Source: Saccharothrix ecbatanensis (GTDB lineage Bacteria > Actinomycetota > Actinomycetes > Mycobacteriales > Pseudonocardiaceae). From it: a stretch of 64,000 nt of DNA. This document shows positions 41,846 to 50,691 of the stretch, in pieces. The stretch is taken from positions 2,914,001-2,978,000 of the forward strand of contig NZ_JACHMO010000001.1 of the NCBI RefSeq assembly GCF_014205015.1, given 5' to 3'. Within the stretch, counting starts at the first letter, position 1. The number at the start of each line of letters is the position of its first letter. The position numbers and the translations under genes were made by a program. A model generated the notes under the pieces. The model was not told where the DNA came from, ran no database searches, and saw nothing but the letters and a program-made list of their open reading frames with translations.

Positions 41846-43189
41846 TCAGCCGGTCGCGGGGCCGGTCCAGCCGGTGGGGACGTGGCCGACGCGCACCCGC
41901 TGCGGGTGGTCGCCGACCGGCACCGAGACGATCTTGCGACCGGTGGCGAAGTCGATCGCGGTGACCTGGTCCGCGCCGCTCTCCGAGATCACGCAACTGC
42001 GCCCGTCACCGCTGACCGTCGCCCAGTAGGGCTTGGCGGCGGGCACGAGCGGGCCTTCACGCAAGGTCGCCCGGTCCACGACCACGGCGTAGTCGTCCAT
42101 CGTCCCGGCGACGCACAGCTTGTCGCCGGCCGGGCTCATCGCCATGCCGTGGTGGCGAGAGTCGTTGACCCAGGTGGTGCGGTCCTCGCTGGTGGCCGGG
42201 TTCTTCGGCAGTTCCTTGTGGCGGGTGATGCGGTCGGCGGCCACGTCGTACTCCAGGAAGCCGTGGTGGAACGACACCTGGAAGTACAGCTTGGACTCGT
42301 CGGGGGTGAACGCCACCGGCCGCAGGGCGTCGGACAGGTCGGGCCGGCCGAACGCGTCCAGGCGCTGCCTCATGTCGATCACCTTCAGCTGCCGGAACGT
42401 GCCGGCGTCGACGACGGTGATGCGGCGGTCGCCCTTGGTGAAGTCGAACACCGGGTCATCCAGCGCGGTGTTCACCTCGCCGATGGACATGTTCCACAGG
42501 TGCCGGCCGCCGTCGGTGAACACGTTCTCGTGCGGCTTGTCACCGGTGGCGAACGAGCCGAGTTGGCGGCCGGTCGCGATGTCGAGCACATGCACCGTGT
42601 TGGACGTCGAGGCGGACACCGCGATCCGGCGGCCGTCCGGTGAGACGGCCATGTGGTCGGAGCGGAAGCCGGAGACCGGGAACCGCCACCTGATGCGGCC
42701 GGTGGCCAGGTCGATCGAGACCACGTCGGCGAAGCTGGGGCGGGACGCGACGACGGCGGTGCCGTCCGGCGTGGTGAACATGTCGTCCACGAACTGGTCG
42801 TGGCCCTCGCCGGGACCGGACCGGATGCCGAGGAAGTAGGCCAGTTTGACCGGGTTGAGGTAGATCTCCCACAGCCGCTCCTCCCGGTCCGGGATGACGT
42901 TCACCCGGCCGATGCGGGCGAAGTCGCCGCTGGCGGCGATCACGTCGGCGGTGCCGTCCCAGTTGTTGCCGACGAACATGACCTGGCGGAGGGCGGCGTT
43001 TGAGGGCTGGGCGACGGCAGGTGCGGCGGTTGCGTGTGCGGCGGTTGCCGGTTCGGCGATGGCAGGCGCGGCTGTTGCCTGTGCGGCGGTTGCCTGTGCG
43101 GCGATGGCGGGTGTGGTGGCGGCCAGGGCGGCGGCTGCGATCACGCCGAGCAGACGTGTGCGGCCACCGTGCTTCCGCCCTTTCGACAT
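41846..43189 (-). CDS. Secreted YncE-like beta-propeller protein
   Basis: A 447-residue exported protein. A basic N terminus and hydrophobic stretch (LLGVIAAAALAATTPAIAA) are followed by an Ala/Thr/Pro-rich low-complexity segment generated by repeated GCGGTTGC-type DNA (around 43010-43110), then seven-bladed propeller repeats such as PDGTAVVASRPSFADVVSIDLATGRIRW and AVSPDGRRIAVSASTSNTVHVLDIATGR (given in part: TVHVLDIATGRQLG). No active site is evident. ATG at 43189 has AAGGA five bases upstream and is preferred to the GTG at 43204. Confidence 0.82.
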   Translation of the reverse strand: MSKGRKHGGRTRLLGVIAAAALAATTPAIAAQATAAQATAAPAIAEPATAAHATAAPAVAQPSNAALRQVMFVGNNWDGTADVIAASGDFARIGRVNVIPDREERLWEIYLNPVKLAYFLGIRSGPGEGHDQFVDDMFTTPDGTAVVASRPSFADVVSIDLATGRIRWRFPVSGFRSDHMAVSPDGRRIAVSASTSNTVHVLDIATGRQLGSFATGDKPHENVFTDGGRHLWNMSIGEVNTALDDPVFDFTKGDRRITVVDAGTFRQLKVIDMRQRLDAFGRPDLSDALRPVAFTPDESKLYFQVSFHHGFLEYDVAADRITRHKELPKNPATSEDRTTWVNDSRHHGMAMSPAGDKLCVAGTMDDYAVVVDRATLREGPLVPAAKPYWATVSGDGRSCVISESGADQVTAIDFATGRKIVSVPVGDHPQRVRVGHVPTGWTGPATG

Positions 43190-43446
43190 GGATTCCTTGC
43201 TCACGAGAACTCCCCACGCCGGAGTTACCAGTCAGTAGCCAGGCATACCAGTCGTCGCACGTCTGCGGTAGGGCCGCTCTGCGGGTCAGCGGTGTCCGGT
43301 TGAGATCACCATCACTGGACTGGGCGAATTCTTGTCGACGGGTAATGCCGGTGCCATGCTCCAGCCATGAGACTCGGGGGCGGTTTCGCGGTCGACCATG
43401 GGCCGGCCGGATCGACAGGACTGCCGTTCACCGAGGCGGCCGGCGC

Positions 43447-44154
43447 GTGAACCCGCTGCTGATGCCGATCGTCGCCGCCCAGGGGATCTGGGCCCGGAAG
43501 TCGATCAAGATCCTGCCGCCGGCCGCCGGTCCGACCACGGGGTCGGCGGGTGACACCGCCGGAGGTACGGCCGTGCGCCTGGCGGTCCTGGGTGAGTCGA
43601 CGGCGGCGGGCTGCGGGGTCGACGCGCACGACGACGGGTTCCCCGGCAGCCTGGCCCGCACGATCGCGGAACGCACCGATCGGCCCGTCACGTGGGAAGC
43701 GATCGGTCAAGACGGCGCGACGGCACGGCGGATCCGCTACAAGCTCCTCCCCCGGCTCGGCGAAGACCTCACCGTCGCGGTGCTCCTCGCGGGCGTGAAC
43801 GACGTGCTCGGCCGACGCAGCCCGGCGCAGTGGACGGAAGACCTCGGCGCGGTCGTGGACGAGCTCGGCAAGCGGGCCGAACACGTTGTGGTGGCGGGGA
43901 TTCCGCCGTTCATGGCGTTCCCGTCACTGCCGGGCACGCTGCGCCGCTACCTCTCCCAACGCGCGGAAGCCCTCGACGCGGCGTCCCGGCGGGTGTGCGC
44001 GGAGCGGCCGGGCGCGTTGTGGATCGGTTCGGCCGACATCATGCCGGTCGGCCCGGACTTCTTCTCCGAGGACCGCTTCCACCCGTCGGCGTACGGCTAC
44101 CTCCGCTGGGCACAGGGCATCGCCGACCACCTCCCGCTCACCGCCGCTGCCTGA
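43447..44154 (+). CDS. SGNH/GDSL-family hydrolase
   Basis: A 235-residue lipase/esterase-like enzyme: block I LGESTAAGCG (nucleophile Ser, in GES rather than GDS), block III AGVNDVLG and block V DRFHPSAYGY with catalytic Asp and His. A weak hydrophobic N terminus (PLLMPIVAAQGIWARKS) might anchor it. GAGGCGG precedes the GTG. The next gene starts two bases after its stop, so they are coupled. The upstream 257 bp hold no gene that I can see. Confidence 0.85.
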   Translation: MNPLLMPIVAAQGIWARKSIKILPPAAGPTTGSAGDTAGGTAVRLAVLGESTAAGCGVDAHDDGFPGSLARTIAERTDRPVTWEAIGQDGATARRIRYKLLPRLGEDLTVAVLLAGVNDVLGRRSPAQWTEDLGAVVDELGKRAEHVVVAGIPPFMAFPSLPGTLRRYLSQRAEALDAASRRVCAERPGALWIGSADIMPVGPDFFSEDRFHPSAYGYLRWAQGIADHLPLTAAA

Positions 44155-44155
44155 C

Positions 44156-44611
44156 GTGGACACCGACCTCCCGTACGTGGACGAGCACAGCGTGCTCGTC
44201 CCGGCCCCGCCGATGGCCGTGTGGCACAGCCTCGCCTCCGTGATGACGCGCTCTCGGGCCGACGGCAACGAGGCACTGGGACTGCTGCTGGCCACGGAAC
44301 CGCGCCGGGCCACCGGGACGCCGTTCGAGGTGGGCTCGACCATCGCCGGGTTCGCGGTGACGGCGGCCGTGCCCGGACAGCTCCTGGAACTCAGCGGACG
44401 GCACCGGTTCTCGCGGTACCGGCTGGTGATGACCCTGGCGGAGCAGGCGGGCGGAACGCTGCTCAGCGCACGCACCTACGCGCTGTTCCCCGGACCGCAC
44501 GGTTTCCTGTACCGGCAGCTGGTCATCCGGACCGGCGGGCACCGCCTCGTCATGGCGGGCCTGCTCCGCTCGGTGCGCCACCACGCCGCGAAGAACCGCT
44601 CTGTGGCTTGA
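44156..44611 (+). CDS. SRPBCC/DUF2867-like protein, unknown function
   Basis: A 151-residue cytosolic protein, plausibly a helix-grip fold: EHSVLVPAPPMAVWHSLA, PFEVGSTIAGFAVTAAVPG, RYRLVMTLAEQAGGTLLSARTYALF (shown in part). The family is inferred from this pattern and is uncertain. It starts with GTG right after the SGNH gene. Its stop codon lies inside the first copy of a 20-bp repeat that also forms the next promoter. Confidence 0.6.
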   Translation: MDTDLPYVDEHSVLVPAPPMAVWHSLASVMTRSRADGNEALGLLLATEPRRATGTPFEVGSTIAGFAVTAAVPGQLLELSGRHRFSRYRLVMTLAEQAGGTLLSARTYALFPGPHGFLYRQLVIRTGGHRLVMAGLLRSVRHHAAKNRSVA

Positions 44612-44660
44612 CCTGGAGCGTCGTGGCTTGACCTGGAGCGTCGTGGCTTGACCTGGAGCG
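44603..44660 (+). repeat. Triplicated 20-bp repeat carrying a -35 element
   Basis: GTGGCTTGACCTGGAGCGTC at 44603-44622 and 44623-44642, and its first 18 bases at 44643-44660. Each copy includes TTGACC and half of the palindrome that follows the third copy; the first contains the stop codon of the upstream gene. Confidence 0.85.
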
Positions 44661-44678
44661 CGCTCCAGGATCTAGCGT
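44648..44678 (+). promoter_or_regulatory. MerR-type promoter with 19-bp spacer
   Basis: TTGACC (44648-44653) and TAGCGT (44673-44678) are separated by 19 bp, longer than the usual 17, and the spacer is covered by the perfect 18-bp palindrome CCTGGAGCGCGCTCCAGG (44652-44669). This arrangement is the signature of promoters untwisted by MerR-family activators. It drives the F420-type oxidoreductase 43 bp downstream. No MerR gene is in the window. Confidence 0.75.
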
Positions 44679-44720
44679 CCCGGCCGTAGGTCACGGGGCA
44701 GTTGGAGAACGGAGCACGGC

Positions 44721-45596
44721 GTGCGTCTTGGTGTGCACATCAGCAGGTTCAACCAGGGTGCGGCCCGACTCGGTCCCGATCTGGCCGCCGCCTGCGTCGC
44801 AGCCGAGGCGGCCGGGGTTTCGTGGCTGTCGGCCATGGACCACTACTTCCAGATGGAGGGCAACGGCAGCCCCGATGACGCGATGCCGGAGTGCTACACG
44901 ACCCTCGGCTTCCTCGCCGCGCACACCTCCACGATCCAGTTGGGCGCGCTCGTCACCGGTGTCACCTACCGCCACCCCGGGCTGCTGGCGAAGATCGTGA
45001 CCACGCTCGACGTGCTGTCCGGTGGCCGGGCGACCCTCGGCATCGGGGCCGCCTGGTACGAGCGTGAGCACCGTGGCCTGGGCGTGCCGTTCCCGCCGTT
45101 GGCCGAGCGCTTCGAACGCCTGGAGGAGACGCTCCGGATCTGCCATCAGATGTGGGACGCGGACGACAACGGGCCGTTCGACGGCAAGCACTACCGCCTG
45201 GCCGAGACGCTGTGCTCACCCGCGCCGCTGAGCACGCCGCACCCGGAGATCATGATCGGCGGCAACGGCGAGCTGAAGACGCTCCGGCTGGCCGCCCGCT
45301 ACGCCGACGCCTGCAACTTCCTCGTGCCGAGCCCCGCGGAGGTCGCGCACAAGCTCGACGTGCTGCGCCGCCACTGCGACGACGTCGGCCGCGACTACGC
45401 GGACATCCGCAAGACCACGGTGTACCTCGGGAGCACACCGAAGGACGGCGATGTCGACGCGTTCGCCAAGGAACTGGCCGACTACTCGGGGCTGGGCCTC
45501 GACACCGTCGTCGTGATGGCGCCGGACGGCGACCTGGCCGAGTGGATCGAACGCGTCGTCGCCCCGACCACCGAACGGGTGGCGGAGGTCGACTGA
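44721..45596 (+). CDS. LLM-class F420-dependent oxidoreductase
   Basis: A 291-residue luciferase-like TIM barrel: SWLSAMDHYFQ, LGALVTGVTYRHPGLLAKIVTTLDVLSGGR and LGIGAAWYEREHRGLG are typical of F420-using members in actinomycetes (partial strings: VTGVTYRHPGLLAKI). It probably reduces or oxidises a small organic molecule with deazaflavin. A GTG start is used. Controlled by the MerR-type promoter, so perhaps induced by an electrophile or drug. A methyltransferase gene follows 81 bp later. Confidence 0.88.
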   Translation: MRLGVHISRFNQGAARLGPDLAAACVAAEAAGVSWLSAMDHYFQMEGNGSPDDAMPECYTTLGFLAAHTSTIQLGALVTGVTYRHPGLLAKIVTTLDVLSGGRATLGIGAAWYEREHRGLGVPFPPLAERFERLEETLRICHQMWDADDNGPFDGKHYRLAETLCSPAPLSTPHPEIMIGGNGELKTLRLAARYADACNFLVPSPAEVAHKLDVLRRHCDDVGRDYADIRKTTVYLGSTPKDGDVDAFAKELADYSGLGLDTVVVMAPDGDLAEWIERVVAPTTERVAEVD

Positions 45597-45677
45597 AGGA
45601 CTACTTGGAGATGCGCTCCGACGTGCCGACCGGTGGACTGGTCCGACTTCCGGTGACCACGACGAGGAGGGACCGCG

Positions 45678-46292
45678 GTGGACGAGCGCATTCGCGCCAA
45701 GTGGGACGAGTTCGCGCCGACGTACGACCGGTCCATCGGCGTGTTCGAACGGCTCCAGTTCGGCGGCGGGCGGGAGTGGGTCTGTTCACGGGCCGAGGGC
45801 GACGTGCTGGAGGTAGCCATCGGGACCGGCCTCAACCTGCGGCACTACCCGCCCGGCGTCCGGCTGACCGGCCTGGACTTCAGCCCCGCCATGCTCGACC
45901 GGGCCCGCGCCCGTGCCGCCGAACTCGGCTTGGACGTCACGTTGAGGGAGGGTGACGCCCAAGCCCTCCCGTTCGCCGACGCGTCGTTCGACACGGTCGT
46001 CTGCACGCTCGGGCTGTGCGGTGTCCCCGACGAACGCGGCGCGCTGGCCGAGATGCACCGGGTGCTGCGCCCGGGAGGAACGCTGCTCCTCCTGGACCAC
46101 ATCGGCAGCCACCACGGCGTGATCAACTTCGGCCAGCGCCTGCTGGACCGGATCACCGTGCCGATGATCGGCGACCACCAGACCCGCCGCCCCCTGCCGC
46201 TGGTAGTGGAAGCGGGTTTCACGGTCGTGCGCAGCGAACGGCTCAAGCTCGGCACGGTAGAACGCGTCGCCGCCGTCAAACCGTCCGTGTGA
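45678..46292 (+). CDS. Class I SAM-dependent methyltransferase
   Basis: A 204-residue UbiE/COQ5-like enzyme with motif I VLEVAIGTGLNLRHYP, GLDFSPAMLDRARARA, EGDAQALPFADASFDTVVC and LRPGGTLLLLDH. No arsenite-methyltransferase cysteines. GAGGAGGG precedes the GTG. It follows the F420 oxidoreductase and may be transcribed with it; substrate unknown. Convergent with the HTH-MurA gene. Confidence 0.87.
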   Translation: MDERIRAKWDEFAPTYDRSIGVFERLQFGGGREWVCSRAEGDVLEVAIGTGLNLRHYPPGVRLTGLDFSPAMLDRARARAAELGLDVTLREGDAQALPFADASFDTVVCTLGLCGVPDERGALAEMHRVLRPGGTLLLLDHIGSHHGVINFGQRLLDRITVPMIGDHQTRRPLPLVVEAGFTVVRSERLKLGTVERVAAVKPSV

Positions 46293-46305
46293 GACGGGGG
46301 CTGCC

Positions 46306-47853
46306 TCAGATGTCGCGGAACGTGGTGATCTCCGCGCCGAGCTGGTTGAGCCGGTCGGCGAGCTGTTCGTAGCCGCGGTTGATGACGTAGACGTTGCGCA
46401 GCACCGAGGTCCCCTTCGCGGCGAGCATCGCGAGCAGCACCACCACCGCCGGCCGCAGCGCGGGCGGACAGATGACCTCCGCGCCAGACCAGTGGGTCGG
46501 ACCCTCGACGTAGACGCGGTGCGGGTCGAGCAGGGTGACCTTGCCGCCCAGCTTGGTGAGCTCGGTCAGGTACAGCGCGCGGTTCTCGTACACCCAGTCG
46601 TGGATCAGGGTCGAACCGTGCGCCGTCGCGGCGATGAGGGCGAAGAACGGCAGGTTGTCGATGTTCAGGCCGGGGAACGGCATCGGGTGGATCTTGTCGA
46701 TGGGCGCGCGCAGCGTCGACGGCCGCACGACGACGTCCACGAGCCTGGTCCGGCCGTTGGCCGCCGGGTACTCGGCGGACCGGTCGTAGTCCAGGCCCAT
46801 CTCCTCCAGCAGGGCCAGCTCGATCTCCATGAACTCGATCGGCACCCGCCGGACGGTGATCTCCGAGGACGTCACGATCGCGGCCGCGATCAGGCTCATG
46901 GCCTCGATCGGGTCCTCGGACGGCGCGTAGTCGAGGTCGCGGTCGAGCCGCTCGACACCGTGCACGGTGAGCGTGGTGGTGCCGATGCCGTCGATGCGCA
47001 CACCGAGGTCCGTGAGGAAGAAGCACAGGTCCTGCACCATGTAGTTCGGGCTGGCGTTGCGGATCACGGTGACGCCGTCGTGGCGGGCGGCGGCCATCAG
47101 CGCGTTCTCGGTCACCGTGTCGCCGCGTTCGGTCAGCACGATGGGACGTCGCGGCCCGGCCTCGCGGTCCACCACGACCTGGTAGCGACCGGCCGCGGCT
47201 TTGACCACCAGGCCGAACGGCCGCAGAGCCACCATGTGCGGCTCCACCGTGCGCGTGCCGAGAGCGCAGCCGCCCGCGTAGGGCAGCTCGAAGGTGTCCT
47301 GGTGGTGCAGGAGCGGTCCCAGCATCATGATGATGCTGCGCGTGCGCCGGGCCGCCTCGACGTCGATTCCGTCCAGGTTCAGCTTCTTCGGCGGCACGAC
47401 CTCCAGGTCGTTGTCGTCGTTGAGCCACCGGGTCCGCACCCCGATGCTGTTCAGCACTTCCAGGATGCGGTTGACCTCCTCGATGCGGGCGACCTTGCGC
47501 AGCGTCGTCCGGCCCGAGTTGAGCAGCGCGGCGCACAGCAGCGCCACCCCGGCGTTCTTGCTGGTCTTGACGCTGATGGAGCCGGACAACGTGCGGCCGC
47601 CGGTGACGCGCAGGTGCAGCGGCGCCGCCTGGCCGAGCGTCACGATGCCGGAGTCGAGCGCCTCGCTGATCCGCGAGAGCATCTCCATGCTCAGGTTCTG
47701 GTTGCCGCGTTCGATCCGGTTGATCGCGCTCTGACTGGTCGACACGGCGGCCGCCAGCTGCGCCTGCGTCCAACCCCGGTGCCGCCGCGAGTCGCGGATG
47801 AGGTTGCCGATCTGGGTCAGGTACGGCTTGGCGCTGTCGAGATCACTAGTCAC
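46306..47853 (-). CDS. HTH-MurA fusion (Xre-type helix-turn-helix plus enolpyruvyl transferase)
   Basis: A 515-residue fusion. Residues 12-70 are an Xre/Cro helix-turn-helix (GWTQAQLAAAVSTSQSAINRIERGNQN). Residues 78-515 are a UDP-GlcNAc 1-carboxyvinyltransferase fold with substrate lysine in VKTSKNAG (Lys99) and the catalytic, fosfomycin-target cysteine retained in AGGCALGTRTV (Cys196). Hence enzyme activity is plausible alongside DNA binding, as if the protein regulates itself according to a cell-wall precursor. The GTG start is 9 bp from a 22-bp palindrome. It follows the alpha/beta-hydrolase gene by 10 bp. Confidence 0.88.
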   Translation of the reverse strand: MTSDLDSAKPYLTQIGNLIRDSRRHRGWTQAQLAAAVSTSQSAINRIERGNQNLSMEMLSRISEALDSGIVTLGQAAPLHLRVTGGRTLSGSISVKTSKNAGVALLCAALLNSGRTTLRKVARIEEVNRILEVLNSIGVRTRWLNDDNDLEVVPPKKLNLDGIDVEAARRTRSIIMMLGPLLHHQDTFELPYAGGCALGTRTVEPHMVALRPFGLVVKAAAGRYQVVVDREAGPRRPIVLTERGDTVTENALMAAARHDGVTVIRNASPNYMVQDLCFFLTDLGVRIDGIGTTTLTVHGVERLDRDLDYAPSEDPIEAMSLIAAAIVTSSEITVRRVPIEFMEIELALLEEMGLDYDRSAEYPAANGRTRLVDVVVRPSTLRAPIDKIHPMPFPGLNIDNLPFFALIAATAHGSTLIHDWVYENRALYLTELTKLGGKVTLLDPHRVYVEGPTHWSGAEVICPPALRPAVVVLLAMLAAKGTSVLRNVYVINRGYEQLADRLNQLGAEITTFRDI

Positions 47854-47862
47854 CTGGCGAAC

Positions 47863-47884
47863 GTTATCTCATATCTGAGATAAC
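47863..47884. promoter_or_regulatory. 22-bp palindrome before the HTH-MurA gene
   Basis: GTTATCTCA-TATC-TGAGATAAC, perfect 9-bp arms, AT-rich against its surroundings. It overlaps the stop codon of the upstream hydrolase and ends 9 bp before the HTH-MurA GTG, a natural autoregulatory site for the fused Xre domain. Confidence 0.75.
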
Positions 47885-48685
47885 CGAGTCGGCGAGGTGG
47901 CGGCGGAACCACGTGACCAGGCCGGCGTCCACCTCGCGGGCCAGTGGCAGCTGTGGCGCGGGCTCGATGCCGGGTTCGTCGGCGAGCGGGTGCGCCAGGC
48001 CGGGGATGGACAGCAGTTCGGAGCGCTCACCCAGGGCGTCGGCAAGGCTGAGCGCGTCGGCACGCAGCCCCGGGTGATCGAGTTCGCCGCTGACGACCAG
48101 CAGCGGCGCGCGGCCGGCGATGGCGTCCGCCTTGGCCAGGAAGTCCAAGCTGTCGACGGCTTTCTCCGACTCGGCGTCATACGGGTAGTCGCCGGGGAAC
48201 AGGTCCACTACGGACCGCATCCGGATCGCGGCGTTGACGACAGCACCGGCGAAGACCGGAACGTCGCTCTCGGCGAGAACGCGCAGCGCGACGGCCCCGC
48301 CCAGCGATCCGCCGAGCACGCCGATCGGGCCGTCGTCGACCGGCAGTTGCGCACGGATCGACTCCAGCGCGGCCGGGAACTCCTCGAAAGCCTGTCGGAC
48401 GAATGGGTACAGATAGGACATCAGCGGGTCCTTGCGCATCAACTCCACGACGGCGTCCGTGCTGCCGTCGACCATGCGCGCCCCGCACATCGGCATCCCC
48501 AGGTGCACCCGCCACGCGGGCAGGTCGTTCATCGGCAACGCGGCGGCGAACGCGGCGTCCGACCTCGGCGCGTCGAGCATGTGCCAGGTGACGATGAGCG
48601 GCGCGGGGACGTTGTCTGTAGAGGGAACGGGCGGCAGTGCGGTGAACGGCACGCCGGCGGCGGTGCCCGTGATCGGTGACTCCAT
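47864..48685 (-). CDS. Alpha/beta-hydrolase
   Basis: A 273-residue esterase/lipase-like enzyme with the nucleophile elbow GVLGGSLGGAVAL, a late Asp in VVSGELDHPG and His in IPGLAHPLAD. No signal peptide. The ATG at 48685 lacks a strong ribosome-binding site. It precedes the HTH-MurA gene by 10 bp on the same strand, so read-through is likely though the palindrome may add a separate promoter. Confidence 0.85.
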   Translation of the reverse strand: MESPITGTAAGVPFTALPPVPSTDNVPAPLIVTWHMLDAPRSDAAFAAALPMNDLPAWRVHLGMPMCGARMVDGSTDAVVELMRKDPLMSYLYPFVRQAFEEFPAALESIRAQLPVDDGPIGVLGGSLGGAVALRVLAESDVPVFAGAVVNAAIRMRSVVDLFPGDYPYDAESEKAVDSLDFLAKADAIAGRAPLLVVSGELDHPGLRADALSLADALGERSELLSIPGLAHPLADEPGIEPAPQLPLAREVDAGLVTWFRRHLADSVISDMR

Positions 48686-48795
48686 GCGGCCACGGTAGGA
48701 CGACGGCCGCGTGCGCGGAATCGGTTACGCCACCGGCGGAATCGACGCGGCGAGCCAACAGCGGGGGCGGACGGGTGCTGCCCTCACGAGGGTCC

Positions 48796-49542
48796 TCAGG
48801 CCTCTTTAAAACGCACGTAGTACCCCCTGTGCGTGAACATCGCGGCGAACTGCGGGTTGTCGGAATAGCCGCTGCTGCAACACGCGTAGTGGACCTGCGT
48901 GTGCCCGTCGGCCGCCGCCCGTTCCACAAGCACGCGCAGCGGCGTCGGTGCGTCGACCGTGATCGGTGAACCCTGGATCGACAGGCCGTCCGGCGGCCGG
49001 ACCGTGTAGTCGACCACTTCCTGCCCGGCGGTGAAGGTCCACGGGTACCCGGCGGGCATGGGTTCGACCTTGGCCGAGTCCGTCTGCTTCAACTCCAACT
49101 CGTCCGCGCGCGGTACCTGCCCGGTTTCGATCCGGTTCGCCACGGCGTTGTCCAGGTAAGCGCCGTTGGGCGCGTACATCCTCACCGTCATGTTCTGCGG
49201 CACCGTGAACGTCCCGCGCTTCGTGCGCCGCTCGGTGGCCAGGTGACCTTCACTGAACCTGCCGTGCCCGCTGACCACCGCGCCGTACTCGTCCTGCTGT
49301 TGCGCGGGCATGTCGAGGTCCATCCCCTCGGGAGCCTCCATGGAGGACAAAGAGGACAACGACGACATCGAGCTTTGCCTGCTCGCGCGCTGCACGGGCG
49401 TGAACATCTCCGCTACCGCCCGGTTGCCGATCTGCCGTTGCAGGTCGAGCACTTCCTGGTGTGGATGCCGGTGCGGTGCGGGGGCGTCCTGCCTGGCGGC
49501 TTCGTCCTCCGCCTTGTTCCGGTGGCGTCCGGACTTGTGCAC
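48796..49542 (-). CDS. Putative injection-system cargo with Stv-like domain
   Basis: A 248-residue protein. Its N-terminal part is basic and disordered and contains LDLQRQIGNRAVAEM followed by VQR, the motif commonly found on proteins loaded into extracellular contractile injection systems (the DUF4157-associated leader). A Ser-rich linker leads to a domain resembling the putative adhesin Stv domain (VVSGHGRF, GTFTVPQNMTVRMYAPNGAYL). No catalytic site is known to me. The GTG at 49542 was chosen for the purine-rich GGAGGAAGGGG before it. No injection-system genes are in the window. Confidence 0.6.
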   Translation of the reverse strand: MHKSGRHRNKAEDEAARQDAPAPHRHPHQEVLDLQRQIGNRAVAEMFTPVQRASRQSSMSSLSSLSSMEAPEGMDLDMPAQQQDEYGAVVSGHGRFSEGHLATERRTKRGTFTVPQNMTVRMYAPNGAYLDNAVANRIETGQVPRADELELKQTDSAKVEPMPAGYPWTFTAGQEVVDYTVRPPDGLSIQGSPITVDAPTPLRVLVERAAADGHTQVHYACCSSGYSDNPQFAAMFTHRGYYVRFKEA

Positions 49543-49648
49543 GACCGTTCCCCTTCCTCCTGGCGACACCGTCCATCGTGGTCGGTGCGCCAGGGCTTGG
49601 GAGGGGCCGTGAGGGCAACACAGCGGCAGGGCTATTGCCTGAACGGGA

Positions 49649-50650
49649 TCAGAGGCGGTCGAGGGGGATGCGCGCTCGTGCGTCGGGCAGCCCGGCGAGC
49701 GGCCACGTGACGAGCAGGTCCAGCACGTCGTCCGCGGGCCGTTCGATGATGAAGTCCTGGGTTGCGGAGACCGTTCCTTCGCCGCCCGAGAACGAGCCGG
49801 ACTGCGCTCGGAGCCAGTGCGCCCGGCCGTCCCGGATCACCGCGATGGAGCCGCCCGGACCGTCCGTGCGGATTCGGGCCGCTTCACCGAGCGCCCGCGA
49901 CGAACGTCGGGACGGTCCGAAAGCGCTGCCCGCGATCGTCCGCGCCACATCACCCTCGGCGATGCTCGACAGGCCCGCGGAGAGCAGGTCCGGGCCGACG
50001 GCGACCAGGCGCGTGAGCACGACGGCCGCGCGACCGCCCCGGTGCAGGACGCGCGGGAGTGCGGCGGTGGTACCGGCCTCGATGGCCGCACCGCGCGGCC
50101 AGGAGGCCACCTGGTGCTCGAACGGCTCGGCGGTCGGCACGGCGGCGACCGGGGCGTCCCAGATCGACGTCGTCGCCCGCTCGACGGCGGCACGGTCGGG
50201 CAGCGGCACGGTGACCACCGACTCGGGGAAGCCGATCTCGGGCCAGGCGAGCACCAACGTGACCTCGTCGAACGCCGGCGGCAGCCGGAAGACCGAACGG
50301 TGGGTCGGCCCCGACTCGCCCCCGGCGTGGTCACCGCTGTTGGTCGCCAGGGAATCCGGGTAGCGCCAGTGCGCCAGGCCCGACTCGTCCAGCAGGCCGA
50401 GGCGCAGGTCGATGCCCTCGTCGACGGCCGGCAACAGCGTGCGAGGCGCGATCGCACCGGCCTTACGGGTGTCCCGCCGCCGTTCGTTGGCGTTGCGCCG
50501 GTCCAGCGGCCGTCGGGCCAGCAACTCGATCTCCAGCCCGGACACCCTGGACACCGCCCTGACCACGCCGACCGACAACTCCGGTCGGCGCACCAGGAAC
50601 CCACCAGGATGCGCCACGGCACCCAGAACCTGCTCGCTGTCCCCCGCCAT
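49649..50650 (-). CDS. Hypothetical protein
   Basis: A 333-residue cytosolic-looking protein, not recognised. It shows beta-rich segments with regularly spaced Trp (TLVLAWPEIGFPES, LDLLVTWPLAGLPDAR) and no signal peptide or membrane helix; two similar LxxxWP-GLP/GFP units about 170 residues apart suggest an internal duplication. The ATG at 50650 is preferred over an upstream GTG. It follows the ebo cluster on the same strand 41 bp later and might be co-transcribed. Confidence 0.6.
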   Translation of the reverse strand: MAGDSEQVLGAVAHPGGFLVRRPELSVGVVRAVSRVSGLEIELLARRPLDRRNANERRRDTRKAGAIAPRTLLPAVDEGIDLRLGLLDESGLAHWRYPDSLATNSGDHAGGESGPTHRSVFRLPPAFDEVTLVLAWPEIGFPESVVTVPLPDRAAVERATTSIWDAPVAAVPTAEPFEHQVASWPRGAAIEAGTTAALPRVLHRGGRAAVVLTRLVAVGPDLLSAGLSSIAEGDVARTIAGSAFGPSRRSSRALGEAARIRTDGPGGSIAVIRDGRAHWLRAQSGSFSGGEGTVSATQDFIIERPADDVLDLLVTWPLAGLPDARARIPLDRL

Positions 50651-50691
50651 CGAACCAGCATGCTCCCCGACTCCACCGCCGGGCAAACGGG

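Noticed and set aside
45678..46292. Arsenite methyltransferase (ArsM)
   Set aside because: Lacks the conserved cysteines that bind arsenic and is far from the arsenic island; a generic class I methyltransferase.
46306..47853. Housekeeping murA
   Set aside because: The fused Xre domain and isolated location argue for a specialised copy; an ordinary murA should exist elsewhere.
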